DNA of 64,000 bases from Roseiarcus sp049509635 (GTDB taxonomy: Bacteria; Pseudomonadota; Alphaproteobacteria; Rhizobiales; Beijerinckiaceae). How positions within the stretch are numbered: position 1 is the first letter of the stretch; each line of letters starts with the position of its first letter. The stretch is from assembly GCA_049509635.1 (NCBI GenBank), contig JBEKZS010000001.1:1-64000 (forward strand), in the 5' to 3' direction. Under the pieces are notes generated by a model. The model had not been told where the DNA came from. It was given only the letters and a program-made list of their open reading frames with translations, and made no database searches. The translations under genes were made by a program, and so were the position numbers. This document shows, in pieces, positions 17,116 to 25,195 of this stretch.

Positions 17116-17683
17116 CGGCGGCGGGCGCTTGCCGCCGCCAGACCGTCAGGGCGACGTCGGCTTTCGCATCGATCGTGACCGGCGGGTCGGGCTCGAGCCC
17201 CGCCCCGCGTAGCACGGCCTCCGCGCTGTACCCGGCGTCGCAGGCGGAGAACAGGCGCCGGCCCGCGCCGAGCCGCACGCCGTGCGCGCGCGTCAGGTGG
17301 AAGGCGTCGTAGCCGATCGCGAGAAAGAGATCGAAGACGCCCTGGCCGCCGGGAACGGCGACGCGTCCGCCGGTCGGCAGCAGCCGCGCGGACGCCTCGG
17401 ACCATGGCGTCTTCGCGGGGTCCCACCACCAGGCGTCGGCGCGCCGCTCCAAGCCGGCCGCCGCGCGCGAGAGGACGACGCGACGCCGGCGCCGAACGTT
17501 CGGATTGGCCTCGTGGCCGAGGCGCCCGAGCGCGACCAGATCCGCGCGGTCGAGCTCGCTCTGGAAGATCGCCCAGTCGGCGTCGTTGCGCAGGGATCGC
17601 GGCGTGCCGCCGTCGGCGCCGGCGATGCGATCATCCTCGGACACGATCGCATAGCCATGGATGGGGATTGCGGGCGCGGCCAT
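17087..17683 (-). CDS. RibD C-terminal/dihydrofolate reductase-like protein
   Basis: A 198-residue protein with a fold like the RibD reductase or DHFR family. It opens IHGYAIVSEDDRIAGADG, reminiscent of the DHFR-like start, and continues with ADLVALGRLGHEANPNVRRRRRVVLSR (quoted only as pattern: a GR-GH-like turn then a VVLSR strand). A glycine-rich VPGGQGVFDLFL fits the NADPH-binding GG motif. Substrate unknown. Its 3' end overlaps the end of serA by 29 bases, so the two transcripts are antisense there. It diverges from the Trm112-like gene. Confidence 0.7.
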   Translation of the reverse strand: MAAPAIPIHGYAIVSEDDRIAGADGGTPRSLRNDADWAIFQSELDRADLVALGRLGHEANPNVRRRRRVVLSRAAAGLERRADAWWWDPAKTPWSEASARLLPTGGRVAVPGGQGVFDLFLAIGYDAFHLTRAHGVRLGAGRRLFSACDAGYSAEAVLRGAGLEPDPPVTIDAKADVALTVWRRQAPAAVRTATPWPA

Positions 17684-17767
17684 CCGGCTCCTGGAATCTG
17701 CACTTCAGTCGCAGGAAATGCTATAGCAGCGGCGCCAACGACGCCGCAGAAAAAGGGGGCTCCCCGG

Positions 17768-17983
17768 ATGAACGATTCCAGCGCCGCCGCGCCGGGCCCG
17801 GCCGAACCGACGCGCATCGATCCGCGGCTGCTCGAGATCCTCGTCTGCCCGGTGACGCGCGCGACCCTCGAATACGATTCGAAGCGCCAGGAGCTGGTTT
17901 CCCGCGCAGCCAAGCTCGCCTATCCGATCCGCGACGGGATTCCCATCATGCTGCCCGAGGAAGCCCGCCCGCTGGAGGACTGA
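17768..17983 (+). CDS. Trm112-like (UPF0434) small protein
   Basis: A 71-residue protein with the bacterial Trm112/UPF0434 pattern: DPRLLEILVCPVTRATLEYD, then AYPIRDGIPIMLPEEAR. Eukaryotic Trm112 activates several methyltransferases; bacterial homologues are usually small and of uncertain partner. Only one of the usual zinc-site cysteines (CPVT) is visible, so metal binding is doubtful. The ATG follows CCCCGG, a modest ribosome-binding site. It ends three bases before the convergent acetyltransferase-like gene. Confidence 0.85.
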   Translation: MNDSSAAAPGPAEPTRIDPRLLEILVCPVTRATLEYDSKRQELVSRAAKLAYPIRDGIPIMLPEEARPLED

Positions 17984-17986
17984 CGG

Positions 17987-19120
17987 TCACGACCGCCTGC
18001 GACCGCGCAGCATATTGATCAGCCGTTTGGCGAAATCCCTGAACCGGCGGCGCGTCCGCTCGCCGACGAGCCAGAGCGCCAGGCCGGGCGCGCGTCCCGG
18101 ACGCGTCGCGACGACGAAGTCTTCGAGCGCGAGCCGGCCCGGCCAGAGCCGGTCGATCATCGGATGGCCTTCGATCGCGCAGGAATCGGTCGATGCGATC
18201 GTCGTGTCGCCGAGCTGCGCGCGCGACAGGGTCAGCGTCACCTGCACGCCGGGCGAGAACGGCGCGAGCGATTCGTCGAACGCCGTCTTCCAGTAGAACG
18301 CGCGGTCGCCGGCGCGCAGCGCGATTCCGGCCGCCACCGCCGCGCCTTCGAGCGTCATGAGGTGGACGGCGAGCCGCCGCTCTCGCGCCATTGCGCCCAG
18401 CATCGCGCGCGCGAAGGCGGCGAGCCCGGGGTCGATCCCGAGCGCGGTGCGCCGGGCGCCCTTCCAGCCCCTCGCCTCGAGCGCGAGGAAGTCCTCGATC
18501 GCCGCCGCGTCGTCAGCTATTCGAAAGGCGACGGCGCCGCGGTCGGCGAGCCGGCGCAGCTGGCGGCTCCATTCCTTCACGCGTTTCTTCGGCAGCGACG
18601 CCTCAAACCCGCGAGCGCGCGTCTCGGCCCCGGGCAGCACGGCGCGCTCGATCCGGCCGAACGCGCGGCAGCCGAGATTGCGCCGCCGCGCGAGCGCCAG
18701 GATCGCCGCCGCCATGGGGCCCGCCACGTCGAGCCCGGGCACCAGCAGGCCGATGGTTCCCGGCCTCTCGCGCGCAAGCCAGTCCAGCACCGCCGCCAGC
18801 GCCGGCACGGCCTCGTCGCGATCGAGCGCGAGCGCGCCGAGCCCTGCCTGCTCGCTGCGCCAGACGCGCGCCACCGCCAGTCCGGGCGGCGCCGCCGGCG
18901 TCTCGAGCGCAAGCACGCCGATCAGACGATCCGTCTGGCCTCGCCATACGAGGAGTACGCGCAGCCGCGAGCTTGCGGCCAGATGGCGCAGCGCGGGGAC
19001 GAGGAAGGCCGGCTCGGCGAATACGTTCGGCTCGAGCGCGCGGGCGCACAGGTCTCGCCACGCGTCCTCGCGAAGCGCGGCGTCCGCCGGCGCGATCGAC
19101 TCAACGCGATCGCCGGACAT
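17987..19120 (-). CDS. GNAT-fold acetyltransferase-like protein (Acetyltransf_6, CelD/BcsL type)
   Basis: A 377-residue cytosolic protein of the family annotated as CelD-like or BioF2-like acetyltransferases. The typical C-terminal double block is visible: a helix with KKRVKEWSRQLRRLADRG (SK-RxLRRxxxxL pattern), FLALEARGWKGARRTAL, then GIALRAGDRAFYWKTAFDE and SPGVQVTLTL. Related proteins occur in exopolysaccharide or cell-wall clusters, but the acceptor is unknown. It lies 33 bases downstream of the acyl-CoA synthetase gene on the same strand, so a shared transcript and lipid- or envelope-related role are possible. Confidence 0.8.
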   Translation of the reverse strand: MSGDRVESIAPADAALREDAWRDLCARALEPNVFAEPAFLVPALRHLAASSRLRVLLVWRGQTDRLIGVLALETPAAPPGLAVARVWRSEQAGLGALALDRDEAVPALAAVLDWLARERPGTIGLLVPGLDVAGPMAAAILALARRRNLGCRAFGRIERAVLPGAETRARGFEASLPKKRVKEWSRQLRRLADRGAVAFRIADDAAAIEDFLALEARGWKGARRTALGIDPGLAAFARAMLGAMARERRLAVHLMTLEGAAVAAGIALRAGDRAFYWKTAFDESLAPFSPGVQVTLTLSRAQLGDTTIASTDSCAIEGHPMIDRLWPGRLALEDFVVATRPGRAPGLALWLVGERTRRRFRDFAKRLINMLRGRRRS

Positions 19121-19153
19121 GGCGCCGCCGTCCGCTCCGGCGCGCCGCCTCGC

Positions 19154-20956
19154 TCACAGCTTCACCGCGCCCGAGCGGAGGGCGAGTTCGAAGCCCTCAG
19201 TCACCCGCGCGTAGGCGTCGCGCGCGCGATCGTCGAAATAGATCGGGTCGGCGCTGCGCGAAATGTCGAACCCCTCGGCGACCAGATCGGTCTTCTTCTG
19301 CTTGAACGTGCCCGTCATGTCGAGATCGCGTTTGAACCGGAGGAAAGCCGGACGCGCATAAGGGGGCAAATGGGCGCCGACATGGGCGCGCAGGCCGGCG
19401 AGGTCGAATTCGCCGAGGTCCGCCACGAGCGCGGCCATGCCCGCGCGCCCCTCGTAGCCGGGGACGGCGACGCCATATACGCTGGCCTCGCGCACGCCCG
19501 GAAATATCGCGAGCGCTTCGGCGACCTCGGTCGTCGAGACGTTCTCGCCCTTCCAGCGGAACGTGTCGCCGATCCGATCGATGAAATAGTAATAGCCGTC
19601 GGCGTCGCGGCGCATGAGGTCCCCGGTGCGGAACCAGGCGTCGCCCGCGCGAAACACGTCGCGCAGGATCTTGGCCTTGGTCGCGCCGGCGTCGGCGTAG
19701 CCGTCGAAGCGGCTGGCCGGCTTGGCGGGATCGTCGAGGATTTCGCCGAGCGCCTCGCCGACCTCGTCCGGGGCGCATTCCACGCAGCGGCCGTCGGCGT
19801 CGCGCTTGTCGAGGCCGCGCTCGACGTCGTAGGCGACGATCTTGATCGGGAAGCTCCGCTTGGCCCAGACCGGGATGCGTCCGACCGCGCCCGGATGGGA
19901 GTCGAGATTGAACAGCGCCACGTTGCCTTCCGTCGCGCCGTAGAATTCCATGACGTGGGCGATGCCGAAGCGATTCTTGAACGACGAGAATATGTCGGGC
20001 CGCAAGCCATTGCCGAAGCAGAGTCGGATGTCGTGCGCCCGGTCGTCGGGCCCCGGCGGCGCGTTGAGCAAATAGCGGCACAATTCGCCGACATAGACGA
20101 ACAGGGTGCACCGGCGCCGAACGATATCGGTCCAGAAGTCGGTGGCGGAAAATCGGTCGCGAATGAAGCAGGAACCGCCGACCGTGAGCACGGCGCCGGG
20201 CGCCAACACCCCGCCGTTGGAGTGGTACATCGGGAGGCATTGATACATCCGGTCGGACGCCTTGGCGTTCATCCCCGCGCTGAAGCCGTGGATCATCCGC
20301 AGGAGCCGCGAGTGGGTGATGCGCGCCGCCTTCGGCAGTCCCGTCGTTCCCGAGGTGTAGACGTAGAGGGCGCCGTCGTCGATGGTCAGGCCGACGCGTT
20401 CGCCCGGCGCCAGGGGCGAATCGGCGAAGCTCTCGACGAGCGCATCGATGCGCGGCTCGGCCTCGCCCGCCGGCGAGGCCCCATGGGCGAAAATGGCGAT
20501 CGGCTGATCGAGCCGGTCGCGAGCGGTGGCGAGTTGGGGCGCCATCGATCCCTCGACGATCACCGCCTTGGCCTTCGCGATATTGATGCAATGGGCGAGC
20601 GCCAGTCCCGACAGATTGGTGTTGATCAGCGCCGTCGTCAGCCCCGCCCGCCCGAGCCCGAGCCATATCGCCAGATATTCTGGACGGTTGGGCATGAGCA
20701 GGCAGACGACATCGCCCTTGCCGAACCCTTGCGATCGCGCCCAGCGGGCGTAGCGATTGGCGCGACCGTTCCATTCGCGATAGGAAAACGTCTCGCGTTC
20801 ACTGATCAACGCGATCCGATCGCCATACTGCGCCGCCAAATCCTCGGCGAGGTCGCAATAGGTCCGCGACGGGTTCCTGGCGACCGGCGTCGTGCGCGCG
20901 AGGGCGCGCCGAAGACCGGTGAGATAGGCGATTTCGCTTCTGATGCGATGCAACAA
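19154..20956 (-). CDS. Long-chain acyl-CoA synthetase, FATP/very-long-chain type
   Basis: A 600-residue AMP-forming ligase activating long-chain fatty acids to acyl-CoA. The AMP-binding motif YTSGTTGLPKAARITHSR, the EFYGATEGNVALFNLD block specific to the FATP branch, WFRTGDLMRRDADGYYYFIDR, and the C-terminal DRIGDTFRWKGENVSTTEV are all present, so the enzyme looks intact. It begins MLHRIRSEIAYLTGLRRALAR, a helical region that may associate with the membrane, as in FATP proteins. It lies between the GNAT-like gene and the G3E GTPase, all on the minus strand. Confidence 0.92.
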   Translation of the reverse strand: MLHRIRSEIAYLTGLRRALARTTPVARNPSRTYCDLAEDLAAQYGDRIALISERETFSYREWNGRANRYARWARSQGFGKGDVVCLLMPNRPEYLAIWLGLGRAGLTTALINTNLSGLALAHCINIAKAKAVIVEGSMAPQLATARDRLDQPIAIFAHGASPAGEAEPRIDALVESFADSPLAPGERVGLTIDDGALYVYTSGTTGLPKAARITHSRLLRMIHGFSAGMNAKASDRMYQCLPMYHSNGGVLAPGAVLTVGGSCFIRDRFSATDFWTDIVRRRCTLFVYVGELCRYLLNAPPGPDDRAHDIRLCFGNGLRPDIFSSFKNRFGIAHVMEFYGATEGNVALFNLDSHPGAVGRIPVWAKRSFPIKIVAYDVERGLDKRDADGRCVECAPDEVGEALGEILDDPAKPASRFDGYADAGATKAKILRDVFRAGDAWFRTGDLMRRDADGYYYFIDRIGDTFRWKGENVSTTEVAEALAIFPGVREASVYGVAVPGYEGRAGMAALVADLGEFDLAGLRAHVGAHLPPYARPAFLRFKRDLDMTGTFKQKKTDLVAEGFDISRSADPIYFDDRARDAYARVTEGFELALRSGAVKL

Positions 20957-21047
20957 CGGGCCCCGCCTCTCCGTCCCACGAGATCTTGTTCTGGCGCAGT
21001 GGAGCGATGCCCGGTCTCATAGGACAAGCGCTCGCCCCAGCGCAACC

Positions 21048-22145
21048 TCAGTCCAGCAGGCCGCCGCGCGTCGGCGAGAGCGGGCTGAGCGTGAGCGCGG
21101 CCAGGTCGGGTGCGTCGACGGCGGGCTCGCCCGCGAGGGCCGCCCAAAGCCGGTCGATCGCGAGGCGATCCATCCCGTCGACGATGATGACCATCCGCGT
21201 CGCCCGATCGCCACCGGGCCACGCGCTGAGGCGGCGCGGCGGATGCAGAACGTGCTGGACCGCGTGAACGACCAGCGGCGAGTCGGGATGCGCCGCTAGG
21301 CCGATCAGTCCCTTGAGCCTCAGCAGCTTCGGGCCGAGAGCAGCGCGCAGCAATTCCAGGAACAGGGCGAAGTCCTGCGGCGCGACCGGCTCACGAAGCC
21401 GCAGATCATAGGCGCGGATCGCCGCGCGATGGCGCTCCGACGAGTGACGCGCATCGACGCCGGGCTCGCCCGTGTGCGCGACGCGCAGGTCGGGGGCGGC
21501 GCCGAAGCCGCCGGCGGGATCGATGGCGATCAGATCGGCCGCCGAGAATTCGCCAGCCGCGACGTCGAGCATCGGCGCGGCGGGGTTCAGCGCGCTCAGC
21601 CGCGCGCGCAAGTCGGCCATTGCCGAGGCCCGCGCGCGCTCGTCGAGGAGGTCGCTCTTGGCGATCGCGAGCCGGTCGGCGAGCGCCGCCTGGCGCGCCG
21701 ACTCGTCGCTGTCGCGCAGGGTGGCAAGCCCGTTGACGGCGTCGACGACGGTGACGAGGCCGGCGAAGCGATAGCGCGAAGCGAGCGCTCCGTCCGCCGT
21801 CAGCGCGTGCAGGATCGGCATGGGATCGGCGAGGCCGCTCGTTTCGATGACGACCCGGTCGAACGGCGCGATCCGGCGCTCCGCACGGCGCCGCGCGAGA
21901 TCGCGCAGCGTATCGACGAGGTCGCCGCGCAGCGAGCAGCACAGGCATCCCGAGGACAGCAGGATGACATCGCCCTCGACCCGCTCGATCAGCAGATGGT
22001 CGAGACCGATCTCGCCCCATTCGTTGACGATGACGAGCGCGTCCGCGAGTTCGGGCGCGCGCAGCATCCGGTTGAGAAGGGTCGTCTTCCCCGCGCCGAG
22101 AAAGCCGGTCAGGACGGTGACGGGGATCGACGCGGCCGCGGTCAC
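21048..22145 (-). CDS. G3E-family (CobW/COG0523) P-loop GTPase
   Basis: A 365-residue metal-chaperone-type GTPase. The Walker A motif GFLGAGKT is at residues 14-21 and the hallmark CxCC metal site at 67-70 (GCLCCSLRGDL), with IETSGLADP as switch. COG0523 proteins deliver zinc, cobalt or other metals; the metal cannot be read from sequence. I start it at GTG 22145, whose GTGA overlaps the anti-sigma stop, rather than at the longer frame that would run through that gene. The overlap suggests co-translation with the sigma/anti-sigma pair. Confidence 0.9.
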   Translation of the reverse strand: MTAAASIPVTVLTGFLGAGKTTLLNRMLRAPELADALVIVNEWGEIGLDHLLIERVEGDVILLSSGCLCCSLRGDLVDTLRDLARRRAERRIAPFDRVVIETSGLADPMPILHALTADGALASRYRFAGLVTVVDAVNGLATLRDSDESARQAALADRLAIAKSDLLDERARASAMADLRARLSALNPAAPMLDVAAGEFSAADLIAIDPAGGFGAAPDLRVAHTGEPGVDARHSSERHRAAIRAYDLRLREPVAPQDFALFLELLRAALGPKLLRLKGLIGLAAHPDSPLVVHAVQHVLHPPRRLSAWPGGDRATRMVIIVDGMDRLAIDRLWAALAGEPAVDAPDLAALTLSPLSPTRGGLLD

Positions 22146-22861
22146 GGCCCGGTCGGGAACAGTTTGCCGACGAACACCGGCGGCCCCGAAGGCTTGCCAT
22201 CGGGCGAACCCCCGACCTGTTCGATCGTCACCGCGTAGGTCGCCTTCTCCACCACGCCGCGATCGAACCGGTTGAGGCTCGGATTGACCGTCGGATTGGC
22301 CGCGTCGATGACACCGAGCGAGCGCGGCGCGCCGAGCCGGTCGCGGTCGATGATCCACAATTCATAGACCTTGCCCGCCTGCGGCGGCGCGGCGACGGGA
22401 CGAACGGTCAGGTCGCGCGTGTCGAGATTGACGGTGACGACGAACGCCGGCTCGTCTGCGCTCTTCTGCAACACGGCGACGAACTCGCGCGGCGACGACG
22501 CACGGGTGAACTCGCGGAGGCCGCCGGCCAGCGCCAGCGCCGCCGCGAGGACGGAGGCGGCGATGGCGCCCAGGCGCCAGCGGCGCAGGCGGCGGGTCAG
22601 ATCGACGACGACGACGCGCGCGCCGTCGCTCCGCGTCTCCGCGGCGATGCGCGCTTCGATCTCCGGCAGATAGTCGCGCGGGCAGGCGAGGGGCGGGACG
22701 CTCTCCGCCAGCGGCGCCAAGCGCGCTTCCCAGGCTGCGATCGCAGCGTCGAGTTCGGGTTCGCGCGCGCGGCGGGCGGCGATCGCGGCGCGTTCGCCGG
22801 CGTCGAGAGTGCCGAGGACGAATTCGGCCGCATTGAGGTCGTCTTCCGGGGCGAGGCTCAT
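22142..22861 (-). CDS. RskA-type anti-sigma factor
   Basis: A 239-residue membrane-bound anti-sigma factor. The cytosolic N-terminal part (1-95) has the anti-sigma pattern DDLNAAEFVLGTLDAGERAA; a single transmembrane helix spans about 96-115 (LGAIAASVLAAALALAGGL); the rest is periplasmic with the RskA domain (PPQAGKVYELWIIDRD, TYAVTIEQVGGSPDGKPSGP). The gene overlaps the ECF sigma gene by four bases (ATGA), the classical arrangement for a sigma/anti-sigma couple, and overlaps the G3E GTPase at its end. Release of the sigma factor by regulated proteolysis or redox signal is expected from mycobacterial RskA, not shown here. Confidence 0.9.
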   Translation of the reverse strand: MSLAPEDDLNAAEFVLGTLDAGERAAIAARRAREPELDAAIAAWEARLAPLAESVPPLACPRDYLPEIEARIAAETRSDGARVVVVDLTRRLRRWRLGAIAASVLAAALALAGGLREFTRASSPREFVAVLQKSADEPAFVVTVNLDTRDLTVRPVAAPPQAGKVYELWIIDRDRLGAPRSLGVIDAANPTVNPSLNRFDRGVVEKATYAVTIEQVGGSPDGKPSGPPVFVGKLFPTGP

Positions 22862-23427
22862 GACGACAGGCAGTCCTTGAGCTGCGCGAGGCTGCGGTGC
22901 AGCCAGGTCTTGATCGTCGGGACTGGACGCCCGAAACGCTTGGACAGAGCCTCGCGGCTCGCGCCGCGATAGTAGGCGAGCAGAACGATCTGGCGCTTCT
23001 CCTCGTCGAGCTGGGAGAGGCAGCGCATGAGCGCCGCAAGCCCCTCGCTGCGATCACGCGCGCCGAGCGGATCCACGTCGTCGGCCGCCGGCTCGAAGCC
23101 TTCGGGCATGTCCTCGAGCGCGAGCGGCTTGACGCGCCGCACCTCGTCGAGCGCGCGATTGCGCGCAATGGTCGCCATCCAGGCGATCGGCGAGCCCCTT
23201 GCCGGATCGAAATCGCTCGCCTTCCGCCAGATGGTCACGTAAACCTCCTGAAGCACCTCCGCCGCGATGTCGCTTCGCACCAAGATACGGGCGACCACGC
23301 CATGGAGTTTCGCTTCGGTTTGTCGATAAAGCATTGCGAAAGCAGCGCGATCGCCCGCCGCCACCCGTCTCAAGAGCTGGGCGAGATCGGGTCCCGGAGG
23401 GGAGCTGGTCATCTGGAGCGTTTCCAT
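22858..23427 (-). CDS. ECF RNA polymerase sigma factor, SigK type
   Basis: A sigma-70 family ECF factor of 189 residues with region 2 (about 30-95: FAMLYRQTEAKLHGVVARIL, then GSPIAWMATIARNRALDEVRR) and region 4 (about 130-185: QIVLLAYYRGASREALSKRF, VPTIKTWLHRSLAQLK). Region 4 resembles SigK. Its neighbour is an RskA-type anti-sigma, and a fasciclin gene lies just upstream, as with the mycobacterial SigK targets MPT70/MPT83. The start is uncertain: ATG 23427 or ATG 23412, both with weak ribosome-binding sites. A strong terminator separates it from the fasciclin gene, so it needs its own promoter in the roughly 100-base gap. Confidence 0.9.
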   Translation of the reverse strand: METLQMTSSPPGPDLAQLLRRVAAGDRAAFAMLYRQTEAKLHGVVARILVRSDIAAEVLQEVYVTIWRKASDFDPARGSPIAWMATIARNRALDEVRRVKPLALEDMPEGFEPAADDVDPLGARDRSEGLAALMRCLSQLDEEKRQIVLLAYYRGASREALSKRFGRPVPTIKTWLHRSLAQLKDCLSS

Positions 23428-23523
23428 AGGCTCGATTAGCCTAAGCGATGTCGCTGGAATATAAAATCCTTCGACGGGCGGCGGGCGTCGCGGGGCCTGA
23501 CCTCCCCGCGGGGCGCCCAACGC

Positions 23524-23548
23524 AAAGCGGGCGCCCGAAGGCGCCCGC
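23524..23548 (-). terminator. Intrinsic terminator after the fasciclin gene
   Basis: On the minus strand, a perfect 9-bp GC stem (arms 23548-23540 and 23535-23527) with a TTCG tetraloop is followed by TTTGCGTT. This is a textbook factor-independent terminator, 23 bases past the fasciclin stop codon. It separates fasciclin transcription from sigK. Confidence 0.8.
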
Positions 23549-23570
23549 GGCCGATCTCGGGCTGGGGAAA

Positions 23571-24146
23571 TCAGCCCGGGATCAGAACGTTGTCAATGAC
23601 GTGGATCACGCCGTTCGACTGCAGCACGTCGGCGATGGTGATCTCGGCGACGCCGCCCTTTGCATCGGTCACGGTGAGATGGGACTTGCCGCGGCGCTCC
23701 ACGGTGAGGTCCTCGCCCTGCACCGTTTTCAGCGTCGCCTTGCCGCCCATATGGTCGACCATGCTCGCGAGGTCCTGCGCCGTCAGACGGCCGGCGACGA
23801 CATGGTAGGTCAGGACCGCGGTGAGCTTGTCCTTGTTCTCCGGCTTGAGCAGAGTGGCGACCGTTCCCTTGGGCAGTCTGGCGAAGGCCTCGTTGGTCGG
23901 CGCGAATACCGTGAACGGGCCGGGGCTCTCCAGGGTGTCGACGAGTCCGGCGGCCTTGACCGCCGCAACGAGGGTCGTATGGTCCTTGGAATTGACGGCG
24001 TTCTCGACGATGTTCTTGCTCGGATACATCGGCGCCCCGCCGACCATCGGGTCCATTGCGGCGATGACCGGGGCCGCCCCCAGCAAGGCGCCAAACGAAA
24101 GGCCGGCGGCGAGCGCCAGCGTCCTCAGGGAGGTCTTGGCGTACAT
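23571..24146 (-). CDS. Secreted fasciclin (FAS1) domain protein
   Basis: A 191-residue exported protein with one FAS1 domain. The signal peptide covers about the first 27 residues (MYAKTSLRTLALAAGLSFG, then APVIAAM). FAS1 signatures are KDHTTLVAAVKAAGLVDTL, GPFTVFAPTNEAFARLP (H1 region), VLTYHVVAGRLT (YHV) and NGVIHVIDNVLIP (H2 region). FAS1 proteins mediate adhesion or act as secreted antigens such as MPT70. The ATG at 24146 follows GGAGA by seven bases; a longer frame upstream is not used. Placement beside a SigK/RskA pair suggests it is a regulon member. Confidence 0.92.
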   Translation of the reverse strand: MYAKTSLRTLALAAGLSFGALLGAAPVIAAMDPMVGGAPMYPSKNIVENAVNSKDHTTLVAAVKAAGLVDTLESPGPFTVFAPTNEAFARLPKGTVATLLKPENKDKLTAVLTYHVVAGRLTAQDLASMVDHMGGKATLKTVQGEDLTVERRGKSHLTVTDAKGGVAEITIADVLQSNGVIHVIDNVLIPG

Positions 24147-24307
24147 TTGTGTTCTCCGTTCGCTGATGAAGTCGTTGATCCGTGATCCCGTCGTTCGGGT
24201 CGTGATAAGCAACGGAGCGCTGTTGGCCGAGTTTCAGACTGCCGGACAAATCTGGCGGCGGCCCCGCCGGAAACTCTTCGGCCCGCGCGGCGTATTTCTT
24301 TTCAGGC

Positions 24308-24329
24308 GTCTCAGAGCAGTCTCAGAGCA
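24308..24329 (+). repeat. Tandem 11-bp direct repeat upstream of cytochrome b561 gene
   Basis: Two perfect head-to-tail copies of GTCTCAGAGCA (24308-24318 and 24319-24329) lie 14 bases before the b561 start codon. Spacing of one helical turn would suit a regulator binding the same DNA face, or it may be chance duplication. Confidence 0.5.
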
Positions 24330-24343
24330 TCGGAGCGGTCGGG

Positions 24344-25195
24344 ATGGCTGACGCGTCGCGCAACATGGCTGCAGAGGCGGGTCGGGCGGCGCGCGCGGGC
24401 GTGCGCGTCATCTATCGTCACACGCTGCTCGTGCGCCTCACGCATTGGATCAACGCGATCTGTTTCGCGATTCTGCTGATGAGCGGCCTGCAGATCTTCA
24501 ACGCCCATCCGGCGCTTTACTGGGGAGACAAGAGCGGTTTTGACCAGCCGCTCGCCGCGCTGACGGCGCAGCAGAACGGCGACGGCGCGATCAAGGGCAC
24601 GACCACGATCCTGGGCGCATCCATCGACACGACAGGGGTTCTCGGCGCCTCGCACGACGAGAACGGCCAGCTCGTCGAGCGCGGCTTTCCCGGCTGGATG
24701 ACGATCCCGTCGTACCAGGATCTCGCGACAGGCCGCCGCTGGCACTTCTTCTTCGCGTGGTTGCTGGTAGTCAATGGCGCGATCTATCTCGCGAGCCTGG
24801 TCGTGCGCCGCCGGCTCTGGGAGTTCGTTCCCTCGCGTCGCGAGTGGCGCGCGCTTCCCGCTTCGGTCCTTACCCATGCGCGGCTGCGGTTCCATCGAAG
24901 CGAACGCTACAACGTTCTACAGAAGCTCGCCTATCTCTCGGTGATCGTCGCGTTTCCGATCCTCGCGCTCGCGGGGGTGACAATGTCGCCGGCGATGGAC
25001 GCGGCCTTCCCCTGGCTGCCGGCTCTGTTCGGCGGGCGTCAGTCGGCGCGCACGATCCATTTCATTTTGGCGTTTTCCCTGCTCGGCTTCGTCATCGTTC
25101 ACATCGTCATGGTTGTCGTATCGGGATTTCTCGACAACATCGTCTCGATGATCACGGGCCGATACACTGTCGAGGAGGATCGCCATGAAGCGTGA
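24344..25195 (+). CDS. Cytochrome b561-type membrane protein, electron carrier for the oxidoreductase
   Basis: A 283-residue integral membrane cytochrome b of the Ni/Fe-hydrogenase/thiosulfate-reductase b561 family. Four to five hydrophobic helices are visible, starting with LVRLTHWINAICFAILLMSG, where the histidine is a likely haem ligand, then RRWHFFFAWLLVVNGAIYL, and TIHFILAFSLLGFVIVHIVM with further histidines. A soluble insertion (about 60-125) lies between the first helices. The stop overlaps the start of the molybdopterin oxidoreductase by 11 bases, so it is very probably the membrane electron partner of that enzyme, in the manner of MsrP-MsrQ. Confidence 0.9.
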   Translation: MADASRNMAAEAGRAARAGVRVIYRHTLLVRLTHWINAICFAILLMSGLQIFNAHPALYWGDKSGFDQPLAALTAQQNGDGAIKGTTTILGASIDTTGVLGASHDENGQLVERGFPGWMTIPSYQDLATGRRWHFFFAWLLVVNGAIYLASLVVRRRLWEFVPSRREWRALPASVLTHARLRFHRSERYNVLQKLAYLSVIVAFPILALAGVTMSPAMDAAFPWLPALFGGRQSARTIHFILAFSLLGFVIVHIVMVVVSGFLDNIVSMITGRYTVEEDRHEA

